This document shows, piece by piece, positions 25,614 to 34,918 of a stretch of 64,000 bases of DNA. The notes under the pieces are model-generated. The model saw only the letters and a program-made list of their open reading frames with translations, was not told the origin of the DNA and made no database searches. The stretch's first letter is position 1; each line of letters begins with the position of its first letter. The stretch lies in the NCBI GenBank assembly GCA_021775315.1, contig JAJFIC010000012.1, forward strand, positions 1 to 64,000, given 5' to 3'. This DNA comes from Paracoccaceae bacterium. Lineage in GTDB: Bacteria; Pseudomonadota; Alphaproteobacteria; Rhodobacterales; Rhodobacteraceae. The position numbers were made by a program, and so were the translations under genes.

Positions 25614-26255
25614 TCAGGTTTTCGCAACACCTTTGCGATCAAGGGTCCAGCGCAGCAACTCGACGCGGTCCTGACCGAAAAACGGCTCGTCCTTAAAAAC
25701 GAAAGTTGGCACGCCCCAATGGCCGCATGCGTCAAGCGCGCCTTGGTTGGCCTCGATCTCTGCCAGATGGCTGCCGATTTCGGTGGCCGCTTCCATTTCG
25801 GCCAGATCAAGGCCGGCGCGGGTCACCGCCTGTTCAAGATGCGTTCCCAGATGCCAGTCGCGTGTGCCGCCAAAGATCAGGCGCGATACCTCAAACGCAA
25901 AGGCAGGCCCAGAGCCCTGACGTTGGGCCTGTACCCCCAGTTTGGTCAGGCGATAGATGTAAGGCTGATCCTTGGCGATCACAAATGTGGTCAGGTCCTG
26001 AACGATTGGATCGGGGCTTGGCCATTGATGCGGCAAGCCCAGAAAATCAGCGCGGCGTTCCCAATCAAGCTGGATATAGCGCGCCCAGCGGATATTGGCG
26101 GGGCGAAAGAAATCAGACGAGCGCACGGCAATCGGCAGGACCGGTCTGAGGTTGACGTTAACGTCGTAATCCCGCCCCAGTGCTACGATGTCGGGGCTGG
26201 CCAGATAAGAATAGGGGCTGCGAAACGAATAATAGACGTCGATCTGTTCAGTCAT
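25614..26255 (-). CDS. 2-hydroxychromene-2-carboxylate isomerase family protein (DsbA-like fold)
   Basis: A 213-residue glutathione-dependent isomerase of the thioredoxin/DsbA superfamily. The N-terminal YYSFRSPYSYLASPD places a serine where DsbA has its first cysteine, as in NahD-type isomerases, and GVPTFVFKDEPFFGQDRVELLRW is the cis-proline region and C-terminal signature. Such enzymes act in naphthalene-like degradation, but in bacteria without that pathway the true substrate is unknown. The ATG at 26255 has AAGGAAAG upstream and overlaps the end of the S4 gene by 8 bases, so the two are translated from one mRNA. Confidence 0.88.
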   Translation of the reverse strand: MTEQIDVYYSFRSPYSYLASPDIVALGRDYDVNVNLRPVLPIAVRSSDFFRPANIRWARYIQLDWERRADFLGLPHQWPSPDPIVQDLTTFVIAKDQPYIYRLTKLGVQAQRQGSGPAFAFEVSRLIFGGTRDWHLGTHLEQAVTRAGLDLAEMEAATEIGSHLAEIEANQGALDACGHWGVPTFVFKDEPFFGQDRVELLRWTLDRKGVAKT

Positions 26256-26622
26256 TGGCACTTTCCTTAAGCTGGATGATGCGGCGGCGATCCTGTTTGG
26301 TGGGGCGCCCGCTGCGCGGTGCAAGTGGCGCTGGGGTGTCCTGCTTTTCAATCGGGCTAAGATCGTCGTAAAGTTCGCACGCCTCAGGTGCCGGGCCGCG
26401 CCGTTTGCCGATGTCTAAAATGCGCACAACCCGGATATGGTTGCCCTGCGCAAAAGTCAGGGTATCGCCGACGCCAACCAGCGCCGCCGCTTTCAGCACT
26501 TTTTCGGAATTCACCCGCACATGGCCACCAGTTACAGTCTTGGCGCTGAGCGTGCGGGTTTTAAAGAACCGGGCGAAATAGAGCCATTTATCAAGGCGAA
26601 TGCTGCTTGATGGCGCACTCAC
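26248..26622 (-). CDS. S4-domain RNA-binding protein (Hsp15-like)
   Basis: A 124-residue protein. Residues 8-70 are an S4 domain (IRLDKWLYFARFFKTRTLSAK, then GGHVRVNSEKV), followed by a basic, proline-containing tail (RSGRPTKQDRRRI). It resembles Hsp15, which binds stalled 50S subunits with nascent chains and recycles them. The gene lies 2 bases after the SUV3-like helicase gene and overlaps the isomerase gene, so the three form one unit; an RNA or ribosome role fits the helicase neighbour. Confidence 0.88.
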   Translation of the reverse strand: MSAPSSSIRLDKWLYFARFFKTRTLSAKTVTGGHVRVNSEKVLKAAALVGVGDTLTFAQGNHIRVVRILDIGKRRGPAPEACELYDDLSPIEKQDTPAPLAPRSGRPTKQDRRRIIQLKESAND

Positions 26623-26624
26623 CC

Positions 26625-29447
26625 CTAGTCTTTCCCTTTCAACGCCATCAGGGCGGCAAATGGGTTGTCCGGGTCGATCGGTTTTTCGACCTTGGGTGGG
26701 CGCGCGGTCGTTTTGCGTGCGGCCGCCTGATCCCGTTGCTGTCCTTTGCCTTTGCCCTGCGCATTGGCGCGGCGTGGCTTGCCTTTGGGTTTGTCATTGC
26801 GGGTGTGATCCGGGCGTTTTTTGACCGGGGCCCAGGTGAAGGTAAAAAACGATTCAACTTCTGGCTCAGCTTCTGTGACCGGCGCATTTGCGTCATCGGC
26901 TTCGGGCACAACTGGTTCTGCGGCGTCGCTGGCTGGCTCGGCGGTAGTTTCAGTCACCGCCTCAGGGGGCGGAGCGGTCTTGGCTTCTTCTGCCGCGTCC
27001 TCCGTTGCCACAACGGGTTCAGCCGCAGGTTCAGCCACTGGTTCCACGATTGGTTCAACCACAGCCTTGACCTTGGCGCGCTCACCTTTTTCCGCCTTAT
27101 AGCCCAGTCCACCCATCAGATCGGCAAATTGATCCAGCGTCATGCCGGTGATTGACAACATATCCGCCGTCGCTTCAAACCCACCGCGGCTGTCTTGGTT
27201 TCGGGTCATGTCAGCCAGACGTTCCAGCATGTCGATGCGAATGGCGCGGCTGCCTGCCAGACGATATCCGGCCTTTTCGTAATAACCTTCGGGGGCGCCT
27301 GTAATTGCAGGGACAGTAACCAAACCCGGAGGCGGCGCTTCGGGGAATTCATCCAGTTCCTGCATCAGCGACCACAACACCAGCCGCAGACGAGTCGGCG
27401 CGGGTTTTAGCATCAATTGCTGGAAAATCGTATACTGACCGAACCGGACGCCTTGTTTGCGCAAAAGACCCCGGGCCTCCTGATCCAGTCCTTTGACGTC
27501 ATCTGCTACGACGGAACGCGGCAACACGCCCAGTTCTTCGACAATGCGAAACGCAACGCCGCGCGCCATACCGGTGACCGCCTCGTCATTTTTCAGTGCC
27601 AAAAGCGGCTCAAACAAAGCAGCGATTTTGCGTTCAACAAAATGGCTTAGCCTGCGGCGGACTTTTTCCGCGACATCGGCCCCGGCTTCTTCATCCACAA
27701 ACACTTCGATTGCAGGTGTCAAGGCATCCGCGCCTTTGACCAGCTTGCCAACGGCGTGTTCGCCCCACATCAATCCACCCTGTTCGGTGAAATCAATTTC
27801 GGTGTCCGGAGCATTATAGAACCGGTCAGAGCGCAGGTTGAATTCCGGCGTCAAAGCCGCAAGTCCGGCTGCGCGCAGGGTCTTGGCCTCGTCCGGCGTC
27901 GCGTTGCTGTCTTGCTGAAAACGAAATCCGCTCAACTTGCCAACAAACTGGCCTTCGACCTCGACTTCACCCTTGTCATTCACTTTAGCCACCAGGCTCT
28001 CCTTCTGTTTCAACCGCCGCAGCAGAACACTGGTGCGCCGGTCGACAAATCTTTGTGTCAAACGCTCGTGCAGGGCGTCTGACAACCGGTCCTCTACAGC
28101 GCGGGTAACGCCGCGCCAATGGGTTTCGTCTTGTACCCATGTTTTGCGCTGCGAAACATAGGTCCACGTGCGGATAAAGGCCAATCTTTTCGACAATGTG
28201 TCAATGTCGCCATCCATTCGGTCGATCTGGCGAATCTGTGTGGCCAGCCAATCATCCGGCACATGGCTACCATCCTGAATATAGCCAAACAGCCGCGCCA
28301 GCAAATTGGCATGCTCGCCGGATGAAATATTGCGAAAATCCGGCACCTGACAAATGTCCCACAACAGCCGCACTTCGCGCCCTGAAGTGATGCGATCCGC
28401 AATGTCAGGCATCGCGGTCAGGGTCTTTAACGCTTTCAGGTCATCGGCTTCACGCGCCCGCATCAACCATTCATTGTCACTGGGTCGTTCAAGCGATGAA
28501 ACCAGTGCGTCGACCGTGCCAAATTCCAACTGATTGCTGCGCCATTGCAGCTTTTTCATCGGCGTGAAGCGGTGGTTTTCAATCGCATCGATGACTTCTG
28601 ACGACAAATCCCCGGCCTCGCCAGTGACGCCAAAGCTGCCGGGTTGCAAATACCGCCCGGCACGCCCGGCGATCTGGGCCAGCTCGTTCGGCGCAAGGGC
28701 GCGCATCCGGCGGCCATCAAATTTTGACAGCCCGGCAAAGGCCACGTGGTCGATATCAAGGTTCAGACCCATGCCAATGGCATCGGTGGCCACCAGATGA
28801 TCGACATCGCCGTTTTGATACAATTCGACCTGCGCATTGCGCGTTCGCGGGCTAAGTGCGCCCAACACCACCGCAGCCCCGCCTTTTTGCCGACGCAACA
28901 ATTCAGCCGTTGCATAAACGTTATCGACCGAGAACCCGACAATGGCCGAGCGCCCCGGTATACGTGAGATTTTTCGCGGCCCGGAATAGCTCAGCACAGA
29001 AAACCGTTCCCGGTGCATGAAACTGACCTTGGGAACCAGCGCGTTAATAGCACCGCGCATGGTATCGCTGCCCATAAACAGCGTCTCGTGCGTGCCACGC
29101 GCGTTCAGCAGACGATCAGTAAACACATGGCCGCGCTCAGGATCGCCACACAACTGGATTTCATCCACCGCCAGAAAGTCAGGGCCGATCCCGGTTGGCA
29201 TCGCCTCGACCGTTGCAACCCAATATTGCGTTCTGGGCGGAATGATCCGTTCTTCACCGGTGACCAGCGCGACCACAGACGGCCCGCGTAACTGCACGAT
29301 CTTGTCGTAAACCTCGCGCGCGAGCAGGCGCAACGGCAGGCCGATCACCCCGGTGCGATAGCCCAACATGCGCTCAATGGCGTAATGTGTTTTGCCGGTA
29401 TTTGTCGGCCCCAGCACCGCTGTGACCTTTCCCCGTGATTGGCTCAT
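26625..29447 (-). CDS. SUV3-like DEAD/DExH-box RNA helicase
   Basis: A 940-residue superfamily II helicase related to the mitochondrial degradosome helicase Suv3, as is common in alphaproteobacteria. Walker A is GPTNTGKT (13-20), the Walker B box is DEIQ near residue 94, and the second RecA domain has VATDAIGMGLNLDIDHVAF and QIAGRAGRY (motifs V and VI). A long helical region follows. After about residue 780 the protein turns into an Ala, Glu, Pro and Val repeat (many EPV/EPA units), then a basic KGKPRRANAQGKGKGQQR stretch and a conserved-looking end NPFAALMALKGKD. The tail may bind RNA or partners. Role in RNA turnover is inference. Confidence 0.92.
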   Translation of the reverse strand: MSQSRGKVTAVLGPTNTGKTHYAIERMLGYRTGVIGLPLRLLAREVYDKIVQLRGPSVVALVTGEERIIPPRTQYWVATVEAMPTGIGPDFLAVDEIQLCGDPERGHVFTDRLLNARGTHETLFMGSDTMRGAINALVPKVSFMHRERFSVLSYSGPRKISRIPGRSAIVGFSVDNVYATAELLRRQKGGAAVVLGALSPRTRNAQVELYQNGDVDHLVATDAIGMGLNLDIDHVAFAGLSKFDGRRMRALAPNELAQIAGRAGRYLQPGSFGVTGEAGDLSSEVIDAIENHRFTPMKKLQWRSNQLEFGTVDALVSSLERPSDNEWLMRAREADDLKALKTLTAMPDIADRITSGREVRLLWDICQVPDFRNISSGEHANLLARLFGYIQDGSHVPDDWLATQIRQIDRMDGDIDTLSKRLAFIRTWTYVSQRKTWVQDETHWRGVTRAVEDRLSDALHERLTQRFVDRRTSVLLRRLKQKESLVAKVNDKGEVEVEGQFVGKLSGFRFQQDSNATPDEAKTLRAAGLAALTPEFNLRSDRFYNAPDTEIDFTEQGGLMWGEHAVGKLVKGADALTPAIEVFVDEEAGADVAEKVRRRLSHFVERKIAALFEPLLALKNDEAVTGMARGVAFRIVEELGVLPRSVVADDVKGLDQEARGLLRKQGVRFGQYTIFQQLMLKPAPTRLRLVLWSLMQELDEFPEAPPPGLVTVPAITGAPEGYYEKAGYRLAGSRAIRIDMLERLADMTRNQDSRGGFEATADMLSITGMTLDQFADLMGGLGYKAEKGERAKVKAVVEPIVEPVAEPAAEPVVATEDAAEEAKTAPPPEAVTETTAEPASDAAEPVVPEADDANAPVTEAEPEVESFFTFTWAPVKKRPDHTRNDKPKGKPRRANAQGKGKGQQRDQAAARKTTARPPKVEKPIDPDNPFAALMALKGKD

Positions 29448-29506
29448 TCGCCGTCTGCCCCGAATTCGATCCTGTATTCAGCCCTGAAATCCACCCGCCT
29501 GTGAGC

Positions 29507-30088
29507 CTATAAAGAGGTGCCTTCGGTCTTTTCTTCCAGTCTTTTGATCGCTTTCTGTAGGTCGGGGCGAAAAGGATGTACAGCCCCCGCCGCGCGAAAC
29601 GCATCCAGCGCGTATTGCGGCTCGTCCAGTTGCTCCATGATCATGCCCAGCCCGGACATCGCACCAAAATGGCGCGGGTTCAGCGCCAGCGTTGTCTGGA
29701 TATCAGCAATCGAAAGGCCATACTCTTCCATCAGGAAAAACGCCGTGGCGCGGGCGTTCCAGCCTTCGGCAAAACCTGGCGCGTGATCCGTCAACGCGGT
29801 CAGATGCTCGATCGCTTTGGGATAGTCGCCGGCCTCCATCGCCTGCCTGCCACGCTCAAGCAACAGGTCCATCGCGTCTGAGCCGGATGCAGACCACAGT
29901 TTCTGAATACGCTTTTCAACATCTTCCCAATTGCCATCAACCGGGGTCAGCAATTGTTCAAATAACGCATCCAATTCCTCGGCTTTGGCCTCCGATTGGG
30001 CGCTTGCCACCGCAGGCACGCAAAAAACCGCCATGAAAAGCCAGATTGCCGTAAGGAAAGGGGTGATATTTTGGTTCAGGGGGCGCAT
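29507..30088 (-). CDS. Exported tetratricopeptide-repeat protein
   Basis: A 193-residue protein with a signal peptide (hydrophobic stretch 11-30 ending AVASAQ). From residue about 75 it has three or four TPR units, for example GRQAMEAGDYPKAIEHLTAL, AFFLMEEYGLSIADIQTTLALNPRH and DEPQYALDAFRAAGAVHPF. It probably works in the periplasm as a protein-binding scaffold; the partner is unknown. The 59-base gap to the helicase suggests it heads that operon. Its start is clear, with the signal peptide starting at the first ATG. Confidence 0.85.
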   Translation of the reverse strand: MRPLNQNITPFLTAIWLFMAVFCVPAVASAQSEAKAEELDALFEQLLTPVDGNWEDVEKRIQKLWSASGSDAMDLLLERGRQAMEAGDYPKAIEHLTALTDHAPGFAEGWNARATAFFLMEEYGLSIADIQTTLALNPRHFGAMSGLGMIMEQLDEPQYALDAFRAAGAVHPFRPDLQKAIKRLEEKTEGTSL

Positions 30089-30159
30089 ATCGGTTTTAAT
30101 GGTAACCTATTGGGCGTAGAATGCGAGCGAAACTCGCGTCCAAAATCGGAGGATAACGC

Positions 30160-30450
30160 ATGAGTGATATTATCAACGGGGCAGTAGAAGCCTTGCAAGC
30201 GAAACTCGGCGACGGTGGATTTGACAGCTCTGTCAAGTTTTCAATCACCGGCGAAGGTTCGGTCATTGTCGATGATGCAGGCGCACGCGCCAGCGAAGAC
30301 GACGCAGATTGCACCCTGACCGCAGATGCCGACACATTTCAGGCCATGATGGATGGCAGCCTGAACCCAACCGCTGCCTTTATGACCGGTAAACTGTCGG
30401 TTGACGGTGACATGGGTGTGGCCATGAAACTGGGCGCATTGCTTGCCTGA
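30160..30450 (+). CDS. SCP2 sterol-binding-domain protein
   Basis: A 96-residue protein made of one SCP2 domain. Typical parts are VKFSITGEGSVIVDD, then DADCTLTADADTFQAMMDGSLNPTAAFMTGKLSVDGDMGVAMKL, which is the strongly conserved C-terminal half. SCP2 domains bind lipids or acyl chains in a hydrophobic tunnel. AATCGGAGGATAA provides the ribosome site. The hydrolase gene follows after 15 bases, so a lipid-handling pair is plausible. Confidence 0.92.
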   Translation: MSDIINGAVEALQAKLGDGGFDSSVKFSITGEGSVIVDDAGARASEDDADCTLTADADTFQAMMDGSLNPTAAFMTGKLSVDGDMGVAMKLGALLA

Positions 30451-30465
30451 TAAAGCCTGACGATT

Positions 30466-31392
30466 ATGAATACCGCCCCCCTTTATGATGACATTGCACA
30501 GGCAGCACCCGGTGGCGCTGCCTGTTGGGTCGAAACCGCTGACGGCGTGCGCTTGCGCGTAGCGTTTTGGGGTAAGGGCGAAAAAGGCACGGTTCTGATC
30601 TTTCCGGGCCGGACGGAATTTATTGAAAAATACGGCCGCACCACACAGGATTTCGCCAACCGCGGCTATGCCACGGCGGTGATCGACTGGCGCGGCCAAG
30701 GCCTGTCAGACCGCCTTGCCCCGAACCGCAAACTTGGCCATGTTGAGCATTTCACTGATTTTCAACTGGATGTTGACGCGATGGTGAACCTGCTCAAAAC
30801 CAAAGGCCTGCCAGAACCTTATTACCTTTGCGCCCACTCGATGGGGGGGACCATCGGTCTTAGGTCGCTGCAAAACGGGCTTGCGGTCAAACGGTCGGTA
30901 TTTTCCGCGCCAATGTGGGGCCTGACGATTGATCCGGTGTGGCGGCCCTTGGTGCAAGCCATGGCCGCAGGCAGCAAAACCGTCGGTCTGGGGCAAGAAT
31001 TCGCACCTGGCACCGGCCCGCTTAACTACCTGCAATCCCACGATTTTGAAGATAATTCACTGACCTCAAGTCAGGATAGCTGGGATTATCTGGTCGGTCT
31101 GGTCAACGTCCATCCGGGTCTTGAAATCGGCGGGCCAAGCATTCAATGGCTTTACGAGGCGCTGACCGAAACCAAGGAACTCGCGGGCATCGCCGCCCCA
31201 GAGCACGAGCTGCTGTGCCTGATTGGCAGCGACGAAAAAGTCGTCGATCGGCGGGATGTTCTGGCCTATATGGAAAAATGGCCAAACGGTCAGGTCGGCA
31301 TCGTCACCGGAGCGCGGCACGAAATTCTGATGGAAACGCCCGAGATCAGAAAGCGCGCCCATGACATGATGGACGCATTCTTTTCCGGCTGA
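30466..31392 (+). CDS. Alpha/beta hydrolase, lysophospholipase (PldB) type
   Basis: A 308-residue serine hydrolase. The nucleophile elbow is AHSMGG with Ser125, preceded by the oxyanion strand VLIFPGRTEF and the IDWRGQGLSDR block characteristic of monoacylglycerol lipase or PldB relatives; the catalytic histidine is in GARHEILMETPEIR near the end and an aspartate in IGSDEKVVDRRD. No signal peptide, so cytoplasmic or membrane-associated. It lies 15 bases after the SCP2-domain gene. Lysophospholipid or monoacylglycerol cleavage is inference from the family. Confidence 0.9.
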   Translation: MNTAPLYDDIAQAAPGGAACWVETADGVRLRVAFWGKGEKGTVLIFPGRTEFIEKYGRTTQDFANRGYATAVIDWRGQGLSDRLAPNRKLGHVEHFTDFQLDVDAMVNLLKTKGLPEPYYLCAHSMGGTIGLRSLQNGLAVKRSVFSAPMWGLTIDPVWRPLVQAMAAGSKTVGLGQEFAPGTGPLNYLQSHDFEDNSLTSSQDSWDYLVGLVNVHPGLEIGGPSIQWLYEALTETKELAGIAAPEHELLCLIGSDEKVVDRRDVLAYMEKWPNGQVGIVTGARHEILMETPEIRKRAHDMMDAFFSG

Positions 31393-31407
31393 CGCCGCAA
31401 TCCCCGT

Positions 31408-31465
31408 CCTTCTTTTTTGCATAAATACTCCCGCCTGAGGCCCCGCTGCGCAGTCATGCGCAGCT
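31408..31465 (-). repeat. Intergenic repeat copy 3 (minus orientation)
   Basis: Read on the minus strand: hairpin GCTGCGC-ATGACT-GCGCAGC (31464 to 31445), then GGCGGGAGTATTTATG and AAAAAAGAAGG (ending near 31408). It lies downstream of the IMPase-family gene. A second small hairpin (TGTCGC-GCA-GCGACA, about 31474-31488) stands next to it. Confidence 0.65.
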
Positions 31466-31511
31466 TATGGGAATGTCGCGCAGCGACACCATTTAATTCC
31501 TCTAAGCGATC

Positions 31512-32321
31512 TCAGCCATGCACCTGCGCCAAAATAGCCAGCGCGGCCGCGTGTAATTCCACCGTCGCCGCCGCCAAAACCTGCCCACCATCATGCACCG
31601 GGTTGCCGCGCCAGTCGGTCACAATACCGCCCGCCGCCTCGATCACTGCAATCGGCCCCTGAACGTCAAAAGCGTTCAACCCGGCCTCAATCACCAGATC
31701 AATCTGCCCCGCCGCCAGCAACGCATAAGCATAACAATCCGTGCCGTATCTTGTCAGTTTGACCTTGGCAGAAACAGCGCGAAAAGCCTCGCCCTCGGCT
31801 GGCGTGCCGACCTCAGGAAAGGTGGTGAACAAAGTTGCCTCGGCCAACGAACGCCCTTGCCGCACCGACAAATCCTTGCGCCCCAGTGGGCCGTCAACAT
31901 AAGCCGCGCCAAAACCACCGAAAAACCGTTCGCCAATATAGGGCTGGTCGATCAGGCCGCAAACAGGCCCGGCCCCGGCATTGACCGCAACCAAAACCCC
32001 CCAAGTGGGCGTGCCGCTGATATAGCTGCGGGTGCCGTCAATCGGGTCAAGCACCCAGGTGAAACCGCTGCGACTGGCCACCGGTTCAAACTCTTCACCT
32101 AAAATACCGTCATCCGGTCGCCGCTCTGCCAGAACAGCGCGCATCGCCGCCTCGGCCCCCCGATCGGCAATCGTTACCGGGTCAAATCCACCAGCGGCCT
32201 TGTTGTCCGCCTGCATTGCCGGATCGCGGAAATGGGCCAGCGTCACCGGGCGCGCCGCATCGGCCAATGCATGCGCGGTGGCGATCAGTTCAGCTTGCAG
32301 TGTTTCGGTGATGTCTTGCAT
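31512..32321 (-). CDS. Inositol-monophosphatase-family phosphatase (HisN-like)
   Basis: A 269-residue Mg-dependent phosphatase. The metal-binding motifs are GILGEEFE and DPIDGTRSYISG, with a third aspartate in GLNAFDVQGPIAVIEAAGG. In Rhodobacteraceae such proteins are often annotated as histidinol-phosphatase HisN, but inositol phosphate or PAP hydrolysis are equally possible by sequence. Start at 32321 because CGGAGAC lies 8 bases upstream; the 17 extra residues of a longer frame are basic and unconserved. It stands alone, with an intergenic repeat after its stop. Confidence 0.88.
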   Translation of the reverse strand: MQDITETLQAELIATAHALADAARPVTLAHFRDPAMQADNKAAGGFDPVTIADRGAEAAMRAVLAERRPDDGILGEEFEPVASRSGFTWVLDPIDGTRSYISGTPTWGVLVAVNAGAGPVCGLIDQPYIGERFFGGFGAAYVDGPLGRKDLSVRQGRSLAEATLFTTFPEVGTPAEGEAFRAVSAKVKLTRYGTDCYAYALLAAGQIDLVIEAGLNAFDVQGPIAVIEAAGGIVTDWRGNPVHDGGQVLAAATVELHAAALAILAQVHG

Positions 32322-32489
32322 GTGATGTCTCCGTCGGCGCGGTGAGTGGCCGTTCCAACGGAGAGATTTCACATCATGGTTGACCCGTCAATCGGTCTCG
32401 TTGCCGGAAACGATAGGCGCAACAGAAACTTTCCCCGGATAATGGCGGCGGTCATTCGATTTGACGCCATAAAACATTCTTTAGTCGTA

Positions 32490-32861
32490 TCAGGCCGCGT
32501 CACTTAGCACGCGGGCCAGATCAAACAATCGTCGGCGCTGGTTTTCAGGGATCGCATAATAGGACCTGACCAGTTCCAGTGCTTCTTTGTCTTCCAGCAG
32601 ATCGCCTTTGGGGCCGACTTGCGCCGCCGCCTCTGCACTTTCGCCTTCCAGCCCTTCAAAGAAAAAGCTGATTGGCACATCCATTGCGTGGGCAATGTCC
32701 CAAAGCCGCGAGGCGCTGACACGATTCATGCCCGTCTCGTATTTTTGGATTTGTTGAAATTTGATGCCAACTGCTTCGCCTAACTGTTGCTGGGTCATGC
32801 CCACCATCCAGCGACGATGGCGAACGCGTTTGCCAACATGTACATCTACAGGGTGCTTCAT
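32490..32861 (-). CDS. XRE-family transcriptional regulator
   Basis: A 123-residue DNA-binding protein. Residues 8-65 form a helix-turn-helix of the Cro/CI type (GKRVRHRRWMVGMTQQQLGEAV, then QIQKYETGMNRVSASRLWDIA). The remainder is an acidic helical extension (EDKEALELVRSYYAIPENQRRRLFDLARVL). This chromosomal alphaproteobacterial type is not a phage repressor by context: no phage genes are near. Its target is unknown. Upstream (32862-33097) is an AT-rich region with an inverted repeat near its far end. Confidence 0.9.
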   Translation of the reverse strand: MKHPVDVHVGKRVRHRRWMVGMTQQQLGEAVGIKFQQIQKYETGMNRVSASRLWDIAHAMDVPISFFFEGLEGESAEAAAQVGPKGDLLEDKEALELVRSYYAIPENQRRRLFDLARVLSDAA

Positions 32862-33051
32862 TACTCTACTCCTTAGTTCCCTCAGAGTATACTAAGCAAT
32901 ATTCGTGCCAATTCATGGTTAATTATTGGCCGACCCCAAAAAACTTACCAAAATAGTATGTAAGATGTTGTAATGGTTTTGAATTATTAAATTTCACGGT
33001 TTCGTGATGCCACAATACAGAGTTTATTACCCGAGTCTGTATGACAATCTA

Positions 33052-33092
33052 AGGGTGTATTGCAAAATGCAATGCAAAATGCAATACACCCT
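33052..33092 (-). terminator. Inverted repeat with internal 12-base tandem duplication, after typA
   Basis: Perfect 13-base arms AGGGTGTATTGCA (33052-33064) and TGCAATACACCCT (33080-33092). The centre contains two tandem copies of TGCAAAATGCAA (33061-33072, 33073-33084). It begins 6 bases after the typA stop on the minus strand. No T tract follows, so it may protect the mRNA 3' end or end transcription poorly. Confidence 0.6.
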
Positions 33093-33097
33093 GTGGG

Positions 33098-34918
33098 TTA
33101 CTCTCCCATTTTGCGAGATTCCCGCTTGCGCTCATGTGTGTCCAAATGACGTTTGCGTAGACGAATGGCGTTTGGCGTGACTTCAACCAATTCATCATTG
33201 TCGATATAGGCAATCGCTTCTTCCAGTGAAAACCGGATCGGCGTGGTCAGTCGAACGGCCTCGTCGGTGCCACTGGCCCGCACGTTGGTCAGCTTTTTGC
33301 CTTTCAGCGGATTGACCTCAAGATCATTGCCGCGTGAATGTTCGCCAATTATCATGCCCTGGTAAACCTGAACCTGCGCGCCGATGAACATCTTGCCGCG
33401 ATCTTCAAGGTTAAACAGTGCGAAAGGCACTGATGCCCCGGATTCCATCGAAATCAGCACCCCAGCCCGACGGCCCGGAATGGCGCCTTTGAACGGTGCC
33501 CATTCGTGAAACACCCGGTTCAGAACACCGGTGCCGCGTGTATCCGTCAGAAACTCACCATGATAACCGATCAGACCGCGCGACGGCACATGGGCGATAA
33601 TGCGGGTCTTGCCAACACCTGCAGGCCGCATTCCGGTCATTTCACCTTTGCGCAAGGCCAGTTTTTCGATCACCGCACCGGAATATTCGTCGTCAACGTC
33701 AATGGTGACTTCTTCGATGGGTTCCAGGCGGGTGTCACCATCATATTGAAACAACACCTGCGGGCGGGAAATCGACAGCTCAAAGCCCTCGCGGCGCATG
33801 TTTTCGATCAGAACGCCCATCTGCAATTCGCCGCGACCGGCAACTTCAAACGCATCACCACCGGCAGCGTCGGTGACTTTAATCGCGACGTTGCTTTCGG
33901 CCTCTTTCATCAGACGGGCACGGATCACCCGGCTTTGCACCTTGTCACCATCACGACCGGCAAGCGGGCTGTCGTTGATGCCAAAGGTAACGGTGATGGT
34001 TGGCGGGTCGATCGGCTGGGCCGGGATCGCCTCGCTCACAGATTGGGCGCACAATGTGTCAGCAACCGTGGCCTTAGTCATGCCTGCCACCGAAACGATG
34101 TCGCCAGCTTCGGCCAGATCAATAGCGGTTTGGGTCAGGCCGCGAAACGCCATGATCTTGGTGACGCGAAAATTCTCGATCAAGGTGCCATCACGCGACA
34201 TCGATTTGATGGTTTCCCCGGCTTTCAGTGTCCCGGCTTCGACCCGACCTGTCAGGATGCGGCCAAGATAGGCGTCGCCACCCAATGTTGTCGCCAGCAT
34301 ACGAAACGGTTCTTCCCGATGGGCGATTTGCGCCGGGGCATGAACATGTTCAACGATCAGATCAAACAGCGCCGACAAATCCTTGCGCGGCCCGTCAAGT
34401 TCCGCATCGGCCCAACCAGCACGACCCGAGGCATATAGATGCGGAAAGTCCAGCTGTTCATCTGTGGCATCAAGATTGCCAAACAAATCAAAACATTCAT
34501 CCAGCGCGCGATCAGGCTCGCCATCCGGTTTGTCGACTTTGTTCACCACAACAATCGGGCGCAATCCCAGCGCCAGCGCTTTGGAGGTGACGAATTTTGT
34601 TTGCGGCATCGGGCCTTCGGCAGCATCGACCAGCAGAACAACGCCGTCGACCATCGACAGGATGCGCTCAACCTCGCCACCGAAATCGGCGTGGCCGGGG
34701 GTGTCCACGATATTGATGCGCGTGCCATTCCAAACAACCGAGGTCGCCTTGGCAAGGATGGTGATCCCGCGCTCGCGCTCAAGATCATTACTGTCCATGG
34801 CGCGTTCAACCGTGGCCTCGTTGTCGCGGTAGATGCCCGATTGCTTGAGCATCTCGTCAACGAGTGTCGTTTTGCCATGATCCACGTGCGCGATGATCGC
34901 GATATTGCGAAGGTCCAT
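33098..34918 (-). CDS. typA: Translational GTPase TypA/BipA
   Basis: Ribosome-associated GTPase needed for 50S assembly and growth under stress. The 606-residue protein has G1 AHVDHGKT (10-17), G2 RGITI, G3 DTPGHADF and G4 NKVDKP, followed by domains II, III and V as in EF-G and the C-terminal domain unique to BipA (KKLTNVRASGTDEAVRL, then RKRHLDTHERKRESRK). Start at 34918 with AAAGGG about 9 bases upstream. It is divergent from the oxidoreductase gene over a 256-base region (34919-35174), in which I see no specific operator. Confidence 0.97.
   Translation of the reverse strand: MDLRNIAIIAHVDHGKTTLVDEMLKQSGIYRDNEATVERAMDSNDLERERGITILAKATSVVWNGTRINIVDTPGHADFGGEVERILSMVDGVVLLVDAAEGPMPQTKFVTSKALALGLRPIVVVNKVDKPDGEPDRALDECFDLFGNLDATDEQLDFPHLYASGRAGWADAELDGPRKDLSALFDLIVEHVHAPAQIAHREEPFRMLATTLGGDAYLGRILTGRVEAGTLKAGETIKSMSRDGTLIENFRVTKIMAFRGLTQTAIDLAEAGDIVSVAGMTKATVADTLCAQSVSEAIPAQPIDPPTITVTFGINDSPLAGRDGDKVQSRVIRARLMKEAESNVAIKVTDAAGGDAFEVAGRGELQMGVLIENMRREGFELSISRPQVLFQYDGDTRLEPIEEVTIDVDDEYSGAVIEKLALRKGEMTGMRPAGVGKTRIIAHVPSRGLIGYHGEFLTDTRGTGVLNRVFHEWAPFKGAIPGRRAGVLISMESGASVPFALFNLEDRGKMFIGAQVQVYQGMIIGEHSRGNDLEVNPLKGKKLTNVRASGTDEAVRLTTPIRFSLEEAIAYIDNDELVEVTPNAIRLRKRHLDTHERKRESRKMGE

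Noticed and set aside
32490-32861. XRE regulator as sign of a prophage
   Set aside because: No integrase, capsid, tail or lysis gene is nearby and the protein is of the widespread chromosomal alphaproteobacterial type.
33061-33084. Two tandem 12-base repeats considered as a CRISPR or iteron
   Set aside because: Only two adjacent copies without spacers, and they are the centre of a perfect inverted repeat.
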